Notes: generated from the letters alone by a model not told the origin. A DNA stretch of 64,000 nucleotides from Bacteroides sp. OF04-15BH (GCF_003477995.1 NZ_QUEM01000008.1:71234-135233), one strand, 5' to 3'. Shown: positions 42,867 through 52,248, numbered from the stretch's first letter. A program made the numbers and translations.

Positions 42867-43295
42867 ATGAAAGAGAAAAGGAAAAGCAAATCAGGGAGAA
42901 ATCCCAAACTTGATCCGGCGGTGTACCGGTACACCGTCCGTTTCAACGAGGAGGAACACAACCGTTTCCTCGCCATGTTCGGAAAATCGGGTGTCTATGC
43001 ACGGTCTGTTTTCCTCAAAGCGCACTTCTTCGGGCAACCGTTCAAGGTGCTGAAGGTGGACAAGACGTTGGTGGACTATTACACCAAACTGTCGGATTTT
43101 CATGCACAATTCCGTGCCGTGGGTACGAATTACAACCAAGTCGTGAAGGAACTGAGGCTGCATTTTTCAGAGAAAAAGGCGATGGCGTTGCTCTACAAAT
43201 TAGAGCAACACACCGTCGAACTCGTGAAACTGAGCCGCCGGATTGTGGAACTTTCAAGGGAAATGGAGGCAAAATGGTCGCAAAAATCAGTGTAG
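42867..43295 (+). CDS. mobA: Mobilisation protein MobA (relaxosome accessory)
   Basis: The 142-residue basic protein contains YRYTVRFNEEEHNRFLAMFG and a helical C-terminal half (LLYKLEQHTVELVKLSRRIV), the ribbon-helix-helix-like MobC/MobA type that binds oriT and helps the relaxase. Its end overlaps the relaxase gene by 22 bases. Naming follows the CTnDOT scheme, in which mobA is the accessory protein. Confidence 0.82.
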   Translation: MKEKRKSKSGRNPKLDPAVYRYTVRFNEEEHNRFLAMFGKSGVYARSVFLKAHFFGQPFKVLKVDKTLVDYYTKLSDFHAQFRAVGTNYNQVVKELRLHFSEKKAMALLYKLEQHTVELVKLSRRIVELSREMEAKWSQKSV

Positions 43296-44521
43296 GAAGT
43301 TCGTTGTACGGCGCGATTGCCTACAACGGGGAGAAGATTAACGAGGCGCAGGGGCGGCTTCTCACCACCAACCGCATCTACAATGACGGTTCGGGAACGG
43401 TGGACATAGGCAAGGCGATGGAGGGTTTTCTCACCTTCCTGCCACCGCAGATGAAGATCGAGAAGCCGGTGGTGCATATCTCTCTCAACCCGCACCCGGA
43501 GGATGTGCTGACCGATATTGAGTTGCAGAATATCGCCCGCGAGTATCTGGAAAAACTCGGTTTCGGAAACCAGCCTTATCTTGTATTCAAGCACGAGGAC
43601 ATCGACCGCCACCACCTGCACATCGTGACGGTCAACGTGGACGAGAACGGGAAAAGGCTCAACCGGGATTTTCTCTACCGCCGCAGCGACCGTATCCGCA
43701 GGGAACTGGAACAGAAGTACGGATTGCATCCGGCAGAACGTAAAAATCAGAGATTGGATAATCCGTTGCGCAAGGTGGCCGCATCGGCAGGTGATGTGAA
43801 GAAGCAGGTAGGCAACACCGTGAAGGCTCTGAATGGGCAGTACCGTTTCCAGACGATGGGCGAATACCGTGCGCTCCTTTCCTTATATAATATGACGGTG
43901 GAGGAAGCGAGGGGCAACGTGCGCGGACGGGAGTATCACGGGCTGGTCTATTCCGTCACGGACGACAAGGGTAACAAGGTGGGCAACCCGTTCAAATCCT
44001 CGCTTTTCGGGAAGTCCGCAGGCTATGAAGCCGTACAGAAGAAGTTTGTCCGTTCCAAATCGGAAATCAAGGATAGGAAACTGGCAGACATGACGAAACG
44101 CACCGTCCTTTCCGTGCTGCAAGGCACTTATGACAAGGACAAATTTGTATCCCAACTCAAAGAGAAGGGCATCGACACCGTACTGCGCTACACAGAGGAA
44201 GGGCGCATCTATGGGGCTACCTTCATCGACCACCGCACGGGATGCGTGCTGAACGGTTCGCGCATGGGTAAGGAGCTTTCGGCGAATGCCTTGCAGGAAC
44301 ACTTCACCCTGCCATACGCCGGACAACCGCCGATACCGCTATCCATCCCTGTGGATGCTGCGGACAAGGCACACGGGCAGACCGCCTACGACAGTGAAGA
44401 TATATCGGGCGGTATGGGCTTGCTCACTCCCGAAGGTCCGGCGGTAGATGCCGAGGAAGAGGCTTTCATCCGGGCGATGAAGCGCAAAAAGAAGAAAAAA
44501 CGCAAGGGCTTGGGTATGTAA
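43274..44521 (+). CDS. mobB: Relaxase MobB
   Basis: The 415-residue relaxase has a candidate catalytic tyrosine near the N-terminus (GSSLYGAIAYNGEKINEAQG), the motif HISLNPHPED and the metal-binding histidine motif in KHEDIDRHHLHIVTVNVDEN (H-x-D-x2-H-x-H). The C-terminus is Lys-rich (MKRKKKKKRKGLGM). It would nick oriT and pilot the strand to the recipient. This is the MobP-like group common to Bacteroides elements. It follows mobA with overlap. Confidence 0.92.
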   Translation: MVAKISVGSSLYGAIAYNGEKINEAQGRLLTTNRIYNDGSGTVDIGKAMEGFLTFLPPQMKIEKPVVHISLNPHPEDVLTDIELQNIAREYLEKLGFGNQPYLVFKHEDIDRHHLHIVTVNVDENGKRLNRDFLYRRSDRIRRELEQKYGLHPAERKNQRLDNPLRKVAASAGDVKKQVGNTVKALNGQYRFQTMGEYRALLSLYNMTVEEARGNVRGREYHGLVYSVTDDKGNKVGNPFKSSLFGKSAGYEAVQKKFVRSKSEIKDRKLADMTKRTVLSVLQGTYDKDKFVSQLKEKGIDTVLRYTEEGRIYGATFIDHRTGCVLNGSRMGKELSANALQEHFTLPYAGQPPIPLSIPVDAADKAHGQTAYDSEDISGGMGLLTPEGPAVDAEEEAFIRAMKRKKKKKRKGLGM

Positions 44522-44551
44522 TCAGAGTATCAACAATTAAAAAATCAATGT

Positions 44552-46570
44552 ATGTCACAACAAGAAGACGATTTGAGGGCATTGGCGAAAATCATGGATT
44601 TTCTGCGTGCCGTGAGTATCATTTTAGTGGTCATGAACGTGTACTGGTTCTGCTACGAAGCCATCCGGCTGTGGGGCGTGAACATCGGCGTGGTGGACAA
44701 AATCCTTCTGAACTTCGACCGCACGGCGGGGCTGTTCCATTCCATTCTCTACACGAAGCTGTTTTCCGTCCTTTTGCTTGCCTTGTCCTGTCTGGGTACG
44801 AAGGGTGTCAAGGGTGAGAAAATCACTTGGGGGAGAATCTGGACAGCATTTGCCGTCGGGTTCGTGCTGTTTTTCCTGAACTGGTGGTTGCTGCCCCTGC
44901 CGCTGCCGCTTGAAGCGGTGACGGGACTGTATGTCCTTACCATTGGAACGGGCTATGTCTGCCTGTTGATGGGTGGTCTGTGGATGAGCCGCCTGTTGAA
45001 ACACAATTTGATGGAGGATGTTTTCAACAACGAGAACGAGAGTTTCATGCAGGAAACGAGGCTTATCGAAAGCGAGTATTCGGTCAATCTGCCGACACGT
45101 TTCTATTACAGGAAACGCTGGAACAACGGTTGGATCAATGTAGTTAATCCCTTCCGTGCGTCCATCGTGTTGGGTACGCCGGGCAGCGGCAAGTCCTATG
45201 CCGTGGTAAACAATTTTATCAAGCAACAGATTGAAAAGGGCTTTAGTCAATACATCTACGATTTCAAGTATCCCGACCTATCTACTATTGCCTACAACCA
45301 TTTGCTGAACCACCCGGACGGCTACAAGGTAAAGCCGAAGTTCTATGTGATCAACTTCGACGACCCGCGACGCTCTCATCGGTGCAATCCCATTCACCCG
45401 GATTTTATGGAAGATATTACGGATGCCTATGAGAGTGCCTACACAATAATGCTCAACCTCAATAAAACGTGGGTGCAAAAGCAGGGCGACTTCTTCGTGG
45501 AGTCACCTATCATTCTGTTTGCCAGTATTATCTGGTATCTCAAAATCTATCAGAACGGGAAGTTTTGCACGTTTCCCCATGCTATCGAGTTTCTGAACCG
45601 CCGTTACGAGGATATATTTCCGATACTGACCTCTTATCCGGAGCTGGAGAACTACCTTTCGCCGTTCATGGATGCGTGGCTTGGAGGGGCTGCGGAGCAG
45701 CTCATGGGTCAGATAGCGTCGGCAAAAATCCCGCTTTCGAGGATGATTTCACCGCAGCTCTACTGGGTGATGTCAGACAGCGAGTTTACGCTGGACATCA
45801 ACAATCCCGAAGAGCCGAAAATCCTCTGCGTGGGTAACAATCCCGACCGTCAGAATATCTACGGTGCGGCACTCGGTCTGTATAATTCCCGTATCGTGAA
45901 GCTCATCAACAAGAAGGGGATGCTGAAGTCATCGGTCATCATCGACGAGTTGCCCACAATATACTTCAAAGGGTTGGACAATCTTATAGCTACCGCCCGA
46001 AGCAACAAGGTTGCCGTGTGTCTGGGCTTTCAGGATTTCAGCCAGTTAGTGCGTGACTACGGGGACAAAGAGGCGAAAGTGGTGATGAACACTGTCGGCA
46101 ATATTTTCTCCGGTCAGGTGGTGGGGGAAACAGCCAAGACGCTCTCCGAGCGGTTCGGTAAGGTGTTGCAGAAACGGCAGTCCATCTCCATCAACCGGCA
46201 GGATGTTTCCACCTCCATCAACACGCAGATGGACGCGCTCATTCCACCGAGTAAGATTTCCGGGCTTACGCAGGGAATGTTTGTCGGTTCTGTATCCGAC
46301 AACTTCAACGAGCGTATCGAGCAGAAGATTTTTCATTGCGAGATTGTGGTGGATGCCGAAAAGGTGAAACGGGAAGAAAGTGCCTACAAGAAAATTCCCG
46401 TCATTACAAACTTCACGGACGAGGACGGCAACGACCGCATGAAGGAAACGGTGCAGGCGAACTACCGGCGCATCAAGGAAGAGGTGAAGCAGATTGTGCA
46501 GGAGGAACTGGAGCGTATCAAAAACGATCCGGTGCTGTGTAAACTGCTACCAGATAATGAGACTGTCTAA
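44552..46570 (+). CDS. mobC: Type IV coupling protein (MobC/TraG-TraD type, YWFCY domain)
   Basis: The 672-residue protein has an N-terminal four-helix membrane domain with NVYWFCYEAIRLWGVN (the YWFCY domain), Walker A SIVLGTPGSGKSYAVVNN at about residues 208-225 and Walker B KSSVIIDELPTIYFKGL, followed by ARSNKVAVCLGFQDFSQLVR. It links the relaxosome to the TraG-powered channel. The last codons, ending at TAA 46568-46570, lie inside the terminal repeat of a small insertion. The native C-terminus may therefore have been altered by a few residues. Confidence 0.93.
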   Translation: MSQQEDDLRALAKIMDFLRAVSIILVVMNVYWFCYEAIRLWGVNIGVVDKILLNFDRTAGLFHSILYTKLFSVLLLALSCLGTKGVKGEKITWGRIWTAFAVGFVLFFLNWWLLPLPLPLEAVTGLYVLTIGTGYVCLLMGGLWMSRLLKHNLMEDVFNNENESFMQETRLIESEYSVNLPTRFYYRKRWNNGWINVVNPFRASIVLGTPGSGKSYAVVNNFIKQQIEKGFSQYIYDFKYPDLSTIAYNHLLNHPDGYKVKPKFYVINFDDPRRSHRCNPIHPDFMEDITDAYESAYTIMLNLNKTWVQKQGDFFVESPIILFASIIWYLKIYQNGKFCTFPHAIEFLNRRYEDIFPILTSYPELENYLSPFMDAWLGGAAEQLMGQIASAKIPLSRMISPQLYWVMSDSEFTLDINNPEEPKILCVGNNPDRQNIYGAALGLYNSRIVKLINKKGMLKSSVIIDELPTIYFKGLDNLIATARSNKVAVCLGFQDFSQLVRDYGDKEAKVVMNTVGNIFSGQVVGETAKTLSERFGKVLQKRQSISINRQDVSTSINTQMDALIPPSKISGLTQGMFVGSVSDNFNERIEQKIFHCEIVVDAEKVKREESAYKKIPVITNFTDEDGNDRMKETVQANYRRIKEEVKQIVQEELERIKNDPVLCKLLPDNETV

Positions 46571-46696
46571 CAAGTCCCCAAAATTGAAAATTATCCCTAT
46601 CGAAGTTTGAAGTGACCCCCAAAAGTTGGATACAATTTTTTTGGGGGGCACTTCAGTTCTGACGGGTAAAATCGTAAAATTCGGACTTGTTAGACA
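46564..46696. mobile_element. 133-bp MITE-like element with nested IS-end repeat
   Basis: TGTCTAACAAGTCC (46564-46577) is repeated perfectly in inverse as GGACTTGTTAGACA (46683-46696). Between them TGAAGTGACCCCC (46608-46620) and TGGGGGGCACTTCA (46642-46655) form a second inverted repeat resembling abutting ends of an IS3-type insertion sequence. No transposase is present. The outer repeats overlap the end of the coupling-protein gene and lie six bases before the end of the KAP gene. Confidence 0.6.
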
Positions 46697-46701
46697 AATA
46701 C

Positions 46702-49134
46702 TTACGCGGTTTCAACCTCAGGTACTGAATCTATCGAATTGACAAATTTAACCAATTGCGGATCTGAATCTTTTTGTATGAGGTTTCGGAGACTCTTTTT
46801 CAATTCATAAGCATCATCCCCTGCTGTATTTATTAAATCCATATAAAAATCTTTGTTTTGCAGAATCAATGAACGGCATGCCCCATCGGAAATTACAGGT
46901 TTCACTATTTTATCAATAACGTCTCCAGCTTGACTTTTCAAATTACCATGCGATCTAAGCCATGTTTCGAAAAATTGAAACTTTATTGCATTGATAGTCT
47001 TTTTACCGATGCAGAAATCATTTCTTATATCGGTAACTGTCGATTTAATTTTTCGTTTATCCAATCTTTCAACTATATTCTTGAAACAATTAGGGAAAGG
47101 ATTCAAACTTTGAGTTCCAGAAGCAATATCCATCAGAATCTTTTTGCCAAATTCAGTCAAGTTATCTGGCAAGGATTTGATTTTAGCCAGTAAATGTTTT
47201 ATTGCGACAAACCAATAATATGATGTATGTGCTGTTCTTTGGGCGTATAATGTATCAACACTTATTTCAGACAACGCTTCGAACGCTATTTTATTGATAT
47301 GATCGGTCAGGACATTGCTTATTTTAGTGGTCAAATCGTAAAAAGATGCGTCAGGAATTACATCTTTAATATTGTTCTTAGTGATATACTTATCCAAATC
47401 GGTATTCCACTCTGCTAAATGCTCGATAAATACCTCATCCGTTACACCTATTCTGTTCTTAATATCTTCAAATTGGGGCAATATGTCTGAGAGCAATAAT
47501 TTATAGCCAAGTTTATGATTTACCATGTATTGTAGTGTTTCATTTAATAGCGGTATATTCCATCCCACACTATTTACTAATAAGTCTCCATGATCCACAT
47601 AATAGTCCATGAGTTCTGCAACATATTTTATATCTCCACCCTCTATTAAGGAAACGGAATGACCATGTGCCAATTGCATGGCGACTAAATCGTAATATCC
47701 AGACTCTTTAATGTTTCGGCCATCAGTTTCTAATTCAGAATGCAACTGATTTATGTAGGTTGAATCTAACGTTACAGGTAAAGGTCTTTCTTCGTCAGAT
47801 GCCAATAAACGATAGGTTGTAAATATAGCCCCTATATTATCTTTATTTACATTCTGTTCATCAATGCAATTCGTGATCGCTTGCAAAAGCGTTGGAAACG
47901 TATAGGTAGAATTATCTTTTAACGTTTTTACAATATCTGCATGGTCGAAATTATCGGGTAGTAAGTTTGCCAAATAATTATCGAGCGCCTCCGAATTTGT
48001 TGCTACTTGATAATATTTATATGCTTTAGTTGTCGCGTTATCCCGATAGGCAGCATCTGTTGCATTTGCAGCTTGAATATAATCGATAAATGTATTTGGC
48101 TTGACTGTTTTTGCTTCAATCAATGACGTAAAATCGCACGCCAACTTATTTTGCGCAATAAACCTGTCTATTGCATCTAACGTTTTGAAATAGTCGCCGC
48201 CATTGAAGTCATTGAACCGAACTATCTTCTTATATAATTGAGCAATCACATGGTTTTGGCTTTCCGTGTCTAAATGCAACAGCAGTTCTTGGTATTCGAC
48301 AGGGAACACCTGCTTCTCTATGGATTCTTTTAATTTCAATTGTGCTATTCTTTGCCATACACGCAGAATAACATCGCTCTTTCGAGTTAATTTATGCAAA
48401 CAATGTATAATCTTATCGATAAGCGCATTGTCCATACATTGTATAACTTCTTCTAATACAGTGTCAAATTGTTTATTAGTCTCTGCATATTGATTTATGT
48501 CGTGGTCTTCTTCTCCGTTGATGCAGCCTTCAATATATTTTTTCAATGGAATTTGTCGAGCATCTTCAACATCGACACCATATACCAAAGCTGCAATTTC
48601 GCGTTGTGTTTGCAGATCATTGTTAATTATTGTTTGAATGCCATTCAGATAGTCGCCGGACAATATTTGTTCTACTGGATTTGCCAGAATATCCGTCTTC
48701 TTCAAACAGAACAATGCTATGTTTATCATCAAAATTTCGTTACACCACTCTTGTTTAAGAGCGACCATCTCATTGATATATGATATAATTTCCCTAACAT
48801 TGGCATTAGGATTTACCAATCTGAATATCCGATTTATAGTTTCTTTCGCTTCATTTTCTGTTTCTCCAAATGCTTCAACAAACAGTTTGTTGAATATACT
48901 TCGATAGTCGGTAATAACAGGAGGAGCAACACGATAAACAATAGGGAAAGTTTTATTGATAAAATACTTGGTCAGTTGTTTCGTTTGTTCGTCGGTCTCA
49001 TCTCCGAATGCACAAGCTAAATGTGTTTCATCGAAAGGAATAACAGCCCAAACATTTTCAAAACCGCTATCGGCGAAGAACGTATGGATAGAAGACCATA
49101 ATTCTTTTACTTTTTCAGCGGGGAGACGATCCAT
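46702..49134 (-). CDS. KAP-type NTPase, downstream half after an in-frame stop (broken gene)
   Basis: The 810 residues are the C-terminal bulk of a KAP family P-loop protein: mostly helical, AT-rich and unlike the neighbouring tra genes in base use. The first methionine lies inside the Walker B sequence (VFDN-MDRLP), so this part alone lacks Walker A and most of Walker B. Upstream in the same frame come LVLVFDN, then TAA (49156-49158), then the N-terminal half. Unless the stop is read through or is a sequencing error, this is the dead half of a gene of about 1084 codons. Confidence 0.75.
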   Translation of the reverse strand: MDRLPAEKVKELWSSIHTFFADSGFENVWAVIPFDETHLACAFGDETDEQTKQLTKYFINKTFPIVYRVAPPVITDYRSIFNKLFVEAFGETENEAKETINRIFRLVNPNANVREIISYINEMVALKQEWCNEILMINIALFCLKKTDILANPVEQILSGDYLNGIQTIINNDLQTQREIAALVYGVDVEDARQIPLKKYIEGCINGEEDHDINQYAETNKQFDTVLEEVIQCMDNALIDKIIHCLHKLTRKSDVILRVWQRIAQLKLKESIEKQVFPVEYQELLLHLDTESQNHVIAQLYKKIVRFNDFNGGDYFKTLDAIDRFIAQNKLACDFTSLIEAKTVKPNTFIDYIQAANATDAAYRDNATTKAYKYYQVATNSEALDNYLANLLPDNFDHADIVKTLKDNSTYTFPTLLQAITNCIDEQNVNKDNIGAIFTTYRLLASDEERPLPVTLDSTYINQLHSELETDGRNIKESGYYDLVAMQLAHGHSVSLIEGGDIKYVAELMDYYVDHGDLLVNSVGWNIPLLNETLQYMVNHKLGYKLLLSDILPQFEDIKNRIGVTDEVFIEHLAEWNTDLDKYITKNNIKDVIPDASFYDLTTKISNVLTDHINKIAFEALSEISVDTLYAQRTAHTSYYWFVAIKHLLAKIKSLPDNLTEFGKKILMDIASGTQSLNPFPNCFKNIVERLDKRKIKSTVTDIRNDFCIGKKTINAIKFQFFETWLRSHGNLKSQAGDVIDKIVKPVISDGACRSLILQNKDFYMDLINTAGDDAYELKKSLRNLIQKDSDPQLVKFVNSIDSVPEVETA

Positions 49135-49155
49135 GTTGTCAAAAACAAGGACTAA

Positions 49156-49956
49156 TTAACGTTGTCCTTTTTCCTTGATAAAATCAGAAATGTCTTGCAT
49201 CCATGTTTTGAACTCGTAAACCGTTGGTTCGTCTTCGCTCAAAGTCTCATAGCAAACGTCCTTTTCGACTTTATCTTGATAAATAGCTAACATATAACTC
49301 CATCCATATTTATGATCTTTGCTATATGCCCATTTCCAAACGCACAATGCAATAAGAACTGGCAGTGCAGCTATGATAATAGACAATAAAGAAAACCACC
49401 ATGTTGTGGGTGTAGGTTTTACTGCATACGCAATAAATGTAAATATCGGAGTTAAAACTGCAACCAAAAATGCCGCAACCATACCATTACTGATAAGGGG
49501 ATATTTTTCGGTTACGGTCTCCGTTTTACGGGCTAATAAATATTTCAGCTTTTCAGACCATGATACGGTTTTCGTACCTCCACCTTTGACTTTTATTGTT
49601 GCATTTCCAGATAGGATACCATCATCAATAAGTTTGCTTGTAAGCAATTCCAATATAGAGCGGCGTTGCAAGTCCTCTTGATGTCCCCATGCGTCATACT
49701 CAAAAAAGTAATAGTCGTCTGATAATTCACGTTCCAACATTTTAACCACGTTGGATTTTCCAGATCCCCAAATACCTTCGATGCCGATAATTCGAGGTAA
49801 AGTACATTCCTCATCCAATGAATCATTCTGACAAAAATGGCGAGCAATAGTTTTTGCCAACCTTTCTTGCGAACCTCCATCGAATTTGTCAATACCACAC
49901 GGTTTATTTTGGATAAACCGCGGATATTGCTGTTTGGATTGTAGTTTTGTTTCCAT
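49156..49956 (-). CDS. KAP-type NTPase, N-terminal half (truncated by in-frame stop)
   Basis: The 266 residues carry Walker A (GIEGIWGSGKSNVVKMLERE, about residues 51-70) and two membrane helices (NGMVAAFLVAVLTPIFTFIA and SLLSIIIAALPVLIALCVWK) inserted before Walker B, the hallmark of KAP NTPases. The frame stops at TAA 49156-49158, and seven sense codons later the other half continues in phase. KAP proteins include the phage-exclusion protein PifA of F, so a defence role for the intact gene is a fair guess. As it stands it is probably inactive. Confidence 0.8.
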   Translation of the reverse strand: METKLQSKQQYPRFIQNKPCGIDKFDGGSQERLAKTIARHFCQNDSLDEECTLPRIIGIEGIWGSGKSNVVKMLERELSDDYYFFEYDAWGHQEDLQRRSILELLTSKLIDDGILSGNATIKVKGGGTKTVSWSEKLKYLLARKTETVTEKYPLISNGMVAAFLVAVLTPIFTFIAYAVKPTPTTWWFSLLSIIIAALPVLIALCVWKWAYSKDHKYGWSYMLAIYQDKVEKDVCYETLSEDEPTVYEFKTWMQDISDFIKEKGQR

Positions 49957-49972
49957 ATACGTAATTTATTGA

Positions 49973-51103
49973 TTATACGAACTCCAAATAATTCTCCCGA
50001 TTTACCACATGAAACTCGGCATAGGGATAGGCTTCTTGGAAGGCTTTCGGTGCGGCCGGCATTTTATTTCCCCACTTGAACTCCAAGGCGGTAAGACTGT
50101 CGGCACTCTCCTCAATCAGGTCGATTTCCTGTTTGTCGTAGGTGCGCCAGAAATAGAACTCCCTGTGCAGTCCCTCATTGAAGTTCGCTTTGCGCCGCTC
50201 TCCGATGATGTAGTTCTCCCACAGCGCACCGACATCCTGCCGAATGGCCAGCGGTGAGAAAGCCCCGATAATGGCATTGCGAATGCCGTTGTCGTAGAAG
50301 TACCACTTGCCAGCTTTTGTAACCTCCTTGCGTAGGTTACGCGAATAAGCCCCCAGACGATAGATAACGAAGACCTTTTCCAATAGGTCGAGGTATTTTT
50401 CAACGGTCGTCTTGCTCATGCCGAGTTGTTTACCTAACTCTTCGTAAGAAACTTCGCTGCCCAACTGAAAAGCTATCAATCGCAGTAGATCGCGCATCTT
50501 GCTCGAATTTTTTAAGCCGTCAATTGCTAAGATATCTTTAAGCAGGTATGCACCGACAATATCACGTAGGTAGTCTGTTTTACGTTCATAGTTCTCCATC
50601 ATTACTACTTCGGGATAGGAACCGTAAATCAAGCGCGCTTCGAGGTTCTGGCGGGTTTCAAGTGCCGTTTCCGTCTGTGCGATTTCCCGTTGCGAGAATG
50701 GTGTAAGGAGAAATTGCGTACTGCGGCCGACCAACGGTTCACCAGTCTTATTCAGCAAATCGAATGACGAAGAACCACTTGCCAAGACACTTATTCCCGG
50801 TATTTCATCAACTATCAACTTCAGAATACTACCGATTTGTGGTATGTTCTGTGCCTCATCAATAGCCAGCAAATCAATACCATCCAATAAATGCCGATAA
50901 TTGGCTATTGAGCGATTCTCCAATAGTGCTAATGTGTCGTAGTCTTCGCCGTTGAGCATCATCGTCCTACCTGAATAGTTGTCCACAATTTTACGCATCA
51001 TTACCGTTTTACCAACACGGCGAGCACCAAAAATCAGTACTGCTTTATTGGGCGCGATTCGTGCTGTAATCTTCTCTTGAAGTATTCTATTTACTGTTTC
51101 CAT
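49973..51103 (-). CDS. AAA-type ATPase with DUF4143 domain
   Basis: The 376-residue protein begins with a P-loop (AVLIFGARRVGKTVMMRKIV, residues 18-37), Walker B LLAIDEAQNIPQIG and a sensor-like VLASGSSSFDLLNKTGEPL. A winged-helix stretch follows (YEELGKQLGMSKTTVEKYLD), then the C-terminal DUF4143 domain with a nuclease-like core (EFYFWRTYDKQEIDLIEESA ... ALEFKWG). Such proteins are frequent orphans in Bacteroidetes and archaea with unknown role. It is transcribed from its own promoter and sits beside the KAP gene as cargo. Confidence 0.85.
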   Translation of the reverse strand: METVNRILQEKITARIAPNKAVLIFGARRVGKTVMMRKIVDNYSGRTMMLNGEDYDTLALLENRSIANYRHLLDGIDLLAIDEAQNIPQIGSILKLIVDEIPGISVLASGSSSFDLLNKTGEPLVGRSTQFLLTPFSQREIAQTETALETRQNLEARLIYGSYPEVVMMENYERKTDYLRDIVGAYLLKDILAIDGLKNSSKMRDLLRLIAFQLGSEVSYEELGKQLGMSKTTVEKYLDLLEKVFVIYRLGAYSRNLRKEVTKAGKWYFYDNGIRNAIIGAFSPLAIRQDVGALWENYIIGERRKANFNEGLHREFYFWRTYDKQEIDLIEESADSLTALEFKWGNKMPAAPKAFQEAYPYAEFHVVNRENYLEFV

Positions 51104-51121
51104 ACCTTATAAAATATAATG

Positions 51122-51129
51122 CAAAGATA
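51122..51129 (-). promoter_or_regulatory. -7 element of the DUF4143 ATPase gene
   Basis: TATCTTTG on the minus strand, 19 bases before the start codon. No clear -33 TTTG at the right spacing. Two near-identical words, TGGCGAATTTTACAA (51146-51160) and TGGCGATTTTTACAA (51179-51193), lie upstream and may be an operator pair. Confidence 0.5.
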
Positions 51130-51145
51130 ATCATATTTTTTTAAT

Positions 51146-51193
51146 TGGCGAATTTTACAAAAAAAACGGGCTATTAAATGGCGATTTTTACAA
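51146..51193. repeat. Tandem direct repeat, possible operator
   Basis: TGGCGA(A/T)TTTTACAA occurs twice with starts about 33 bases apart (three helical turns), just upstream of the DUF4143 gene promoter. The rest of the AT-rich 51197-51355 gap holds nothing else that I recognise. Confidence 0.4.
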
Positions 51194-51355
51194 CCACAAT
51201 CTTATGGAAGTTGTTTCATTGTTTTTAGTAATGATATATGTTCATACTATGATGACTCAATAATTTACCAGACATACGTTTCTGAAATTTGTCCTTATAG
51301 GAATGAAAAACTCACATATATTGTGCTAATTAATATATAATTAAATGAAAATAAA

Positions 51356-51382
51356 AAGACAGGATACGAGTATTCCTGTCTT
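51356..51382 (-). terminator. Terminator after rteC
   Basis: AAGACAGGA (51356-51364) pairs with TCCTGTCTT (51374-51382). Read leftward, the stem is followed by TTTTTATTTTC. Confidence 0.8.
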
Positions 51383-51404
51383 CTCATATGTAATGGATAT
51401 TTTT

Positions 51405-52010
51405 TTATTTTCTCATCCGCTCCAACTCCTCATCACGCAACATTCTCTCGTTCAGTTTTTCCTGCATCCTGTCAATGAAATAGGTGCGGCTTTCGTTCTT
51501 CCGGCGTTTGATATCAGTGTAGAAGCGGTAGCAGTCTTTAGAATCAACCCCGAATATCTTATAGAGAAGTGGGGCGAGCTGTTTGAGCGGCATATTGCCG
51601 TTGTTGATGCAGCCCATCACGTCTATGCCGTAGATAAGTTCCACGAGGTCGATGGCATTGCCCGTCCATTGAAGAAGGCTGGCGGTGGTTTCTGTTGCGT
51701 TGTTGGCGGATATTAGTGGTGGCACTTGGGGCGTGGCAAGGAATTTCTGCATCTTTCTTACGAAAGACAGAGCCTTGCTGACGTAGGCGGCAATCTCTCT
51801 TTTTTCTTCTGACAGATTACGTACGGGATGGTGCTGCAACTCGATTTCGATGTAGGCAAGCGCGATGACGGTAAGGTTCATGTCCATGCCGCCGTTGCAC
51901 AGTTCGATCACTTGGGTGGCGAAAGCCGTGTATGCCGTTTCCATATTGCAGTCGCCGGCTTCGTTTATCAGGCGGAAAAAGTCGGTTTCCGCCAGCAAGA
52001 AATAATTCAT
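51405..52010 (-). CDS. rteC: RteC, regulator of element excision
   Basis: The 201-residue protein starts MNYFLLAETDFFRLINEAGD and ends in the basic helical stretch KRRKNESRTYFIDRMQEKLN. LLQWTGNAIDLVELIYGIDV and PLYKIFGVDSKDCYRFYTDI-like sequence mark the RteC family. In CTnDOT, RteC is made after RteB activates its promoter, and it then activates the excision genes. The frame opens at 52073, but MNYFLL at 52010 is the family start. Here rteB is not visible in the window, so how rteC is switched on is an open question. Confidence 0.9.
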   Translation of the reverse strand: MNYFLLAETDFFRLINEAGDCNMETAYTAFATQVIELCNGGMDMNLTVIALAYIEIELQHHPVRNLSEEKREIAAYVSKALSFVRKMQKFLATPQVPPLISANNATETTASLLQWTGNAIDLVELIYGIDVMGCINNGNMPLKQLAPLLYKIFGVDSKDCYRFYTDIKRRKNESRTYFIDRMQEKLNERMLRDEELERMRK

Positions 52011-52093
52011 GGTTCTGTCAATTTTGAAAATTACACTTTGTTTTCTGCGTGCGCACATGAATATAATTGGCAAAAAACGCGGCAGAAAATAAA

Positions 52094-52128
52094 AAATCCA
52101 ACACTCAATTTTACAAAGTGCTGGATTT
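52094..52128 (-). terminator. Terminator after the RibD-like gene
   Basis: AAATCCAACACT (52094-52105) pairs with AGTGCTGGATTT (52117-52128). The leftward transcript then runs into TTTTTTATTTTC. It separates the RibD-like gene from rteC. Confidence 0.82.
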
Positions 52129-52248
52129 CAGAGGTATAAAATTCAGTATTTTTTCACAAGGACAAATTATCTCCGACTTAAATTGTTTGTAATCGGAACA
52201 TTTATTCTATTCCTGAAAATAGAAATGTATGCTTGCCGCACATTTTGG

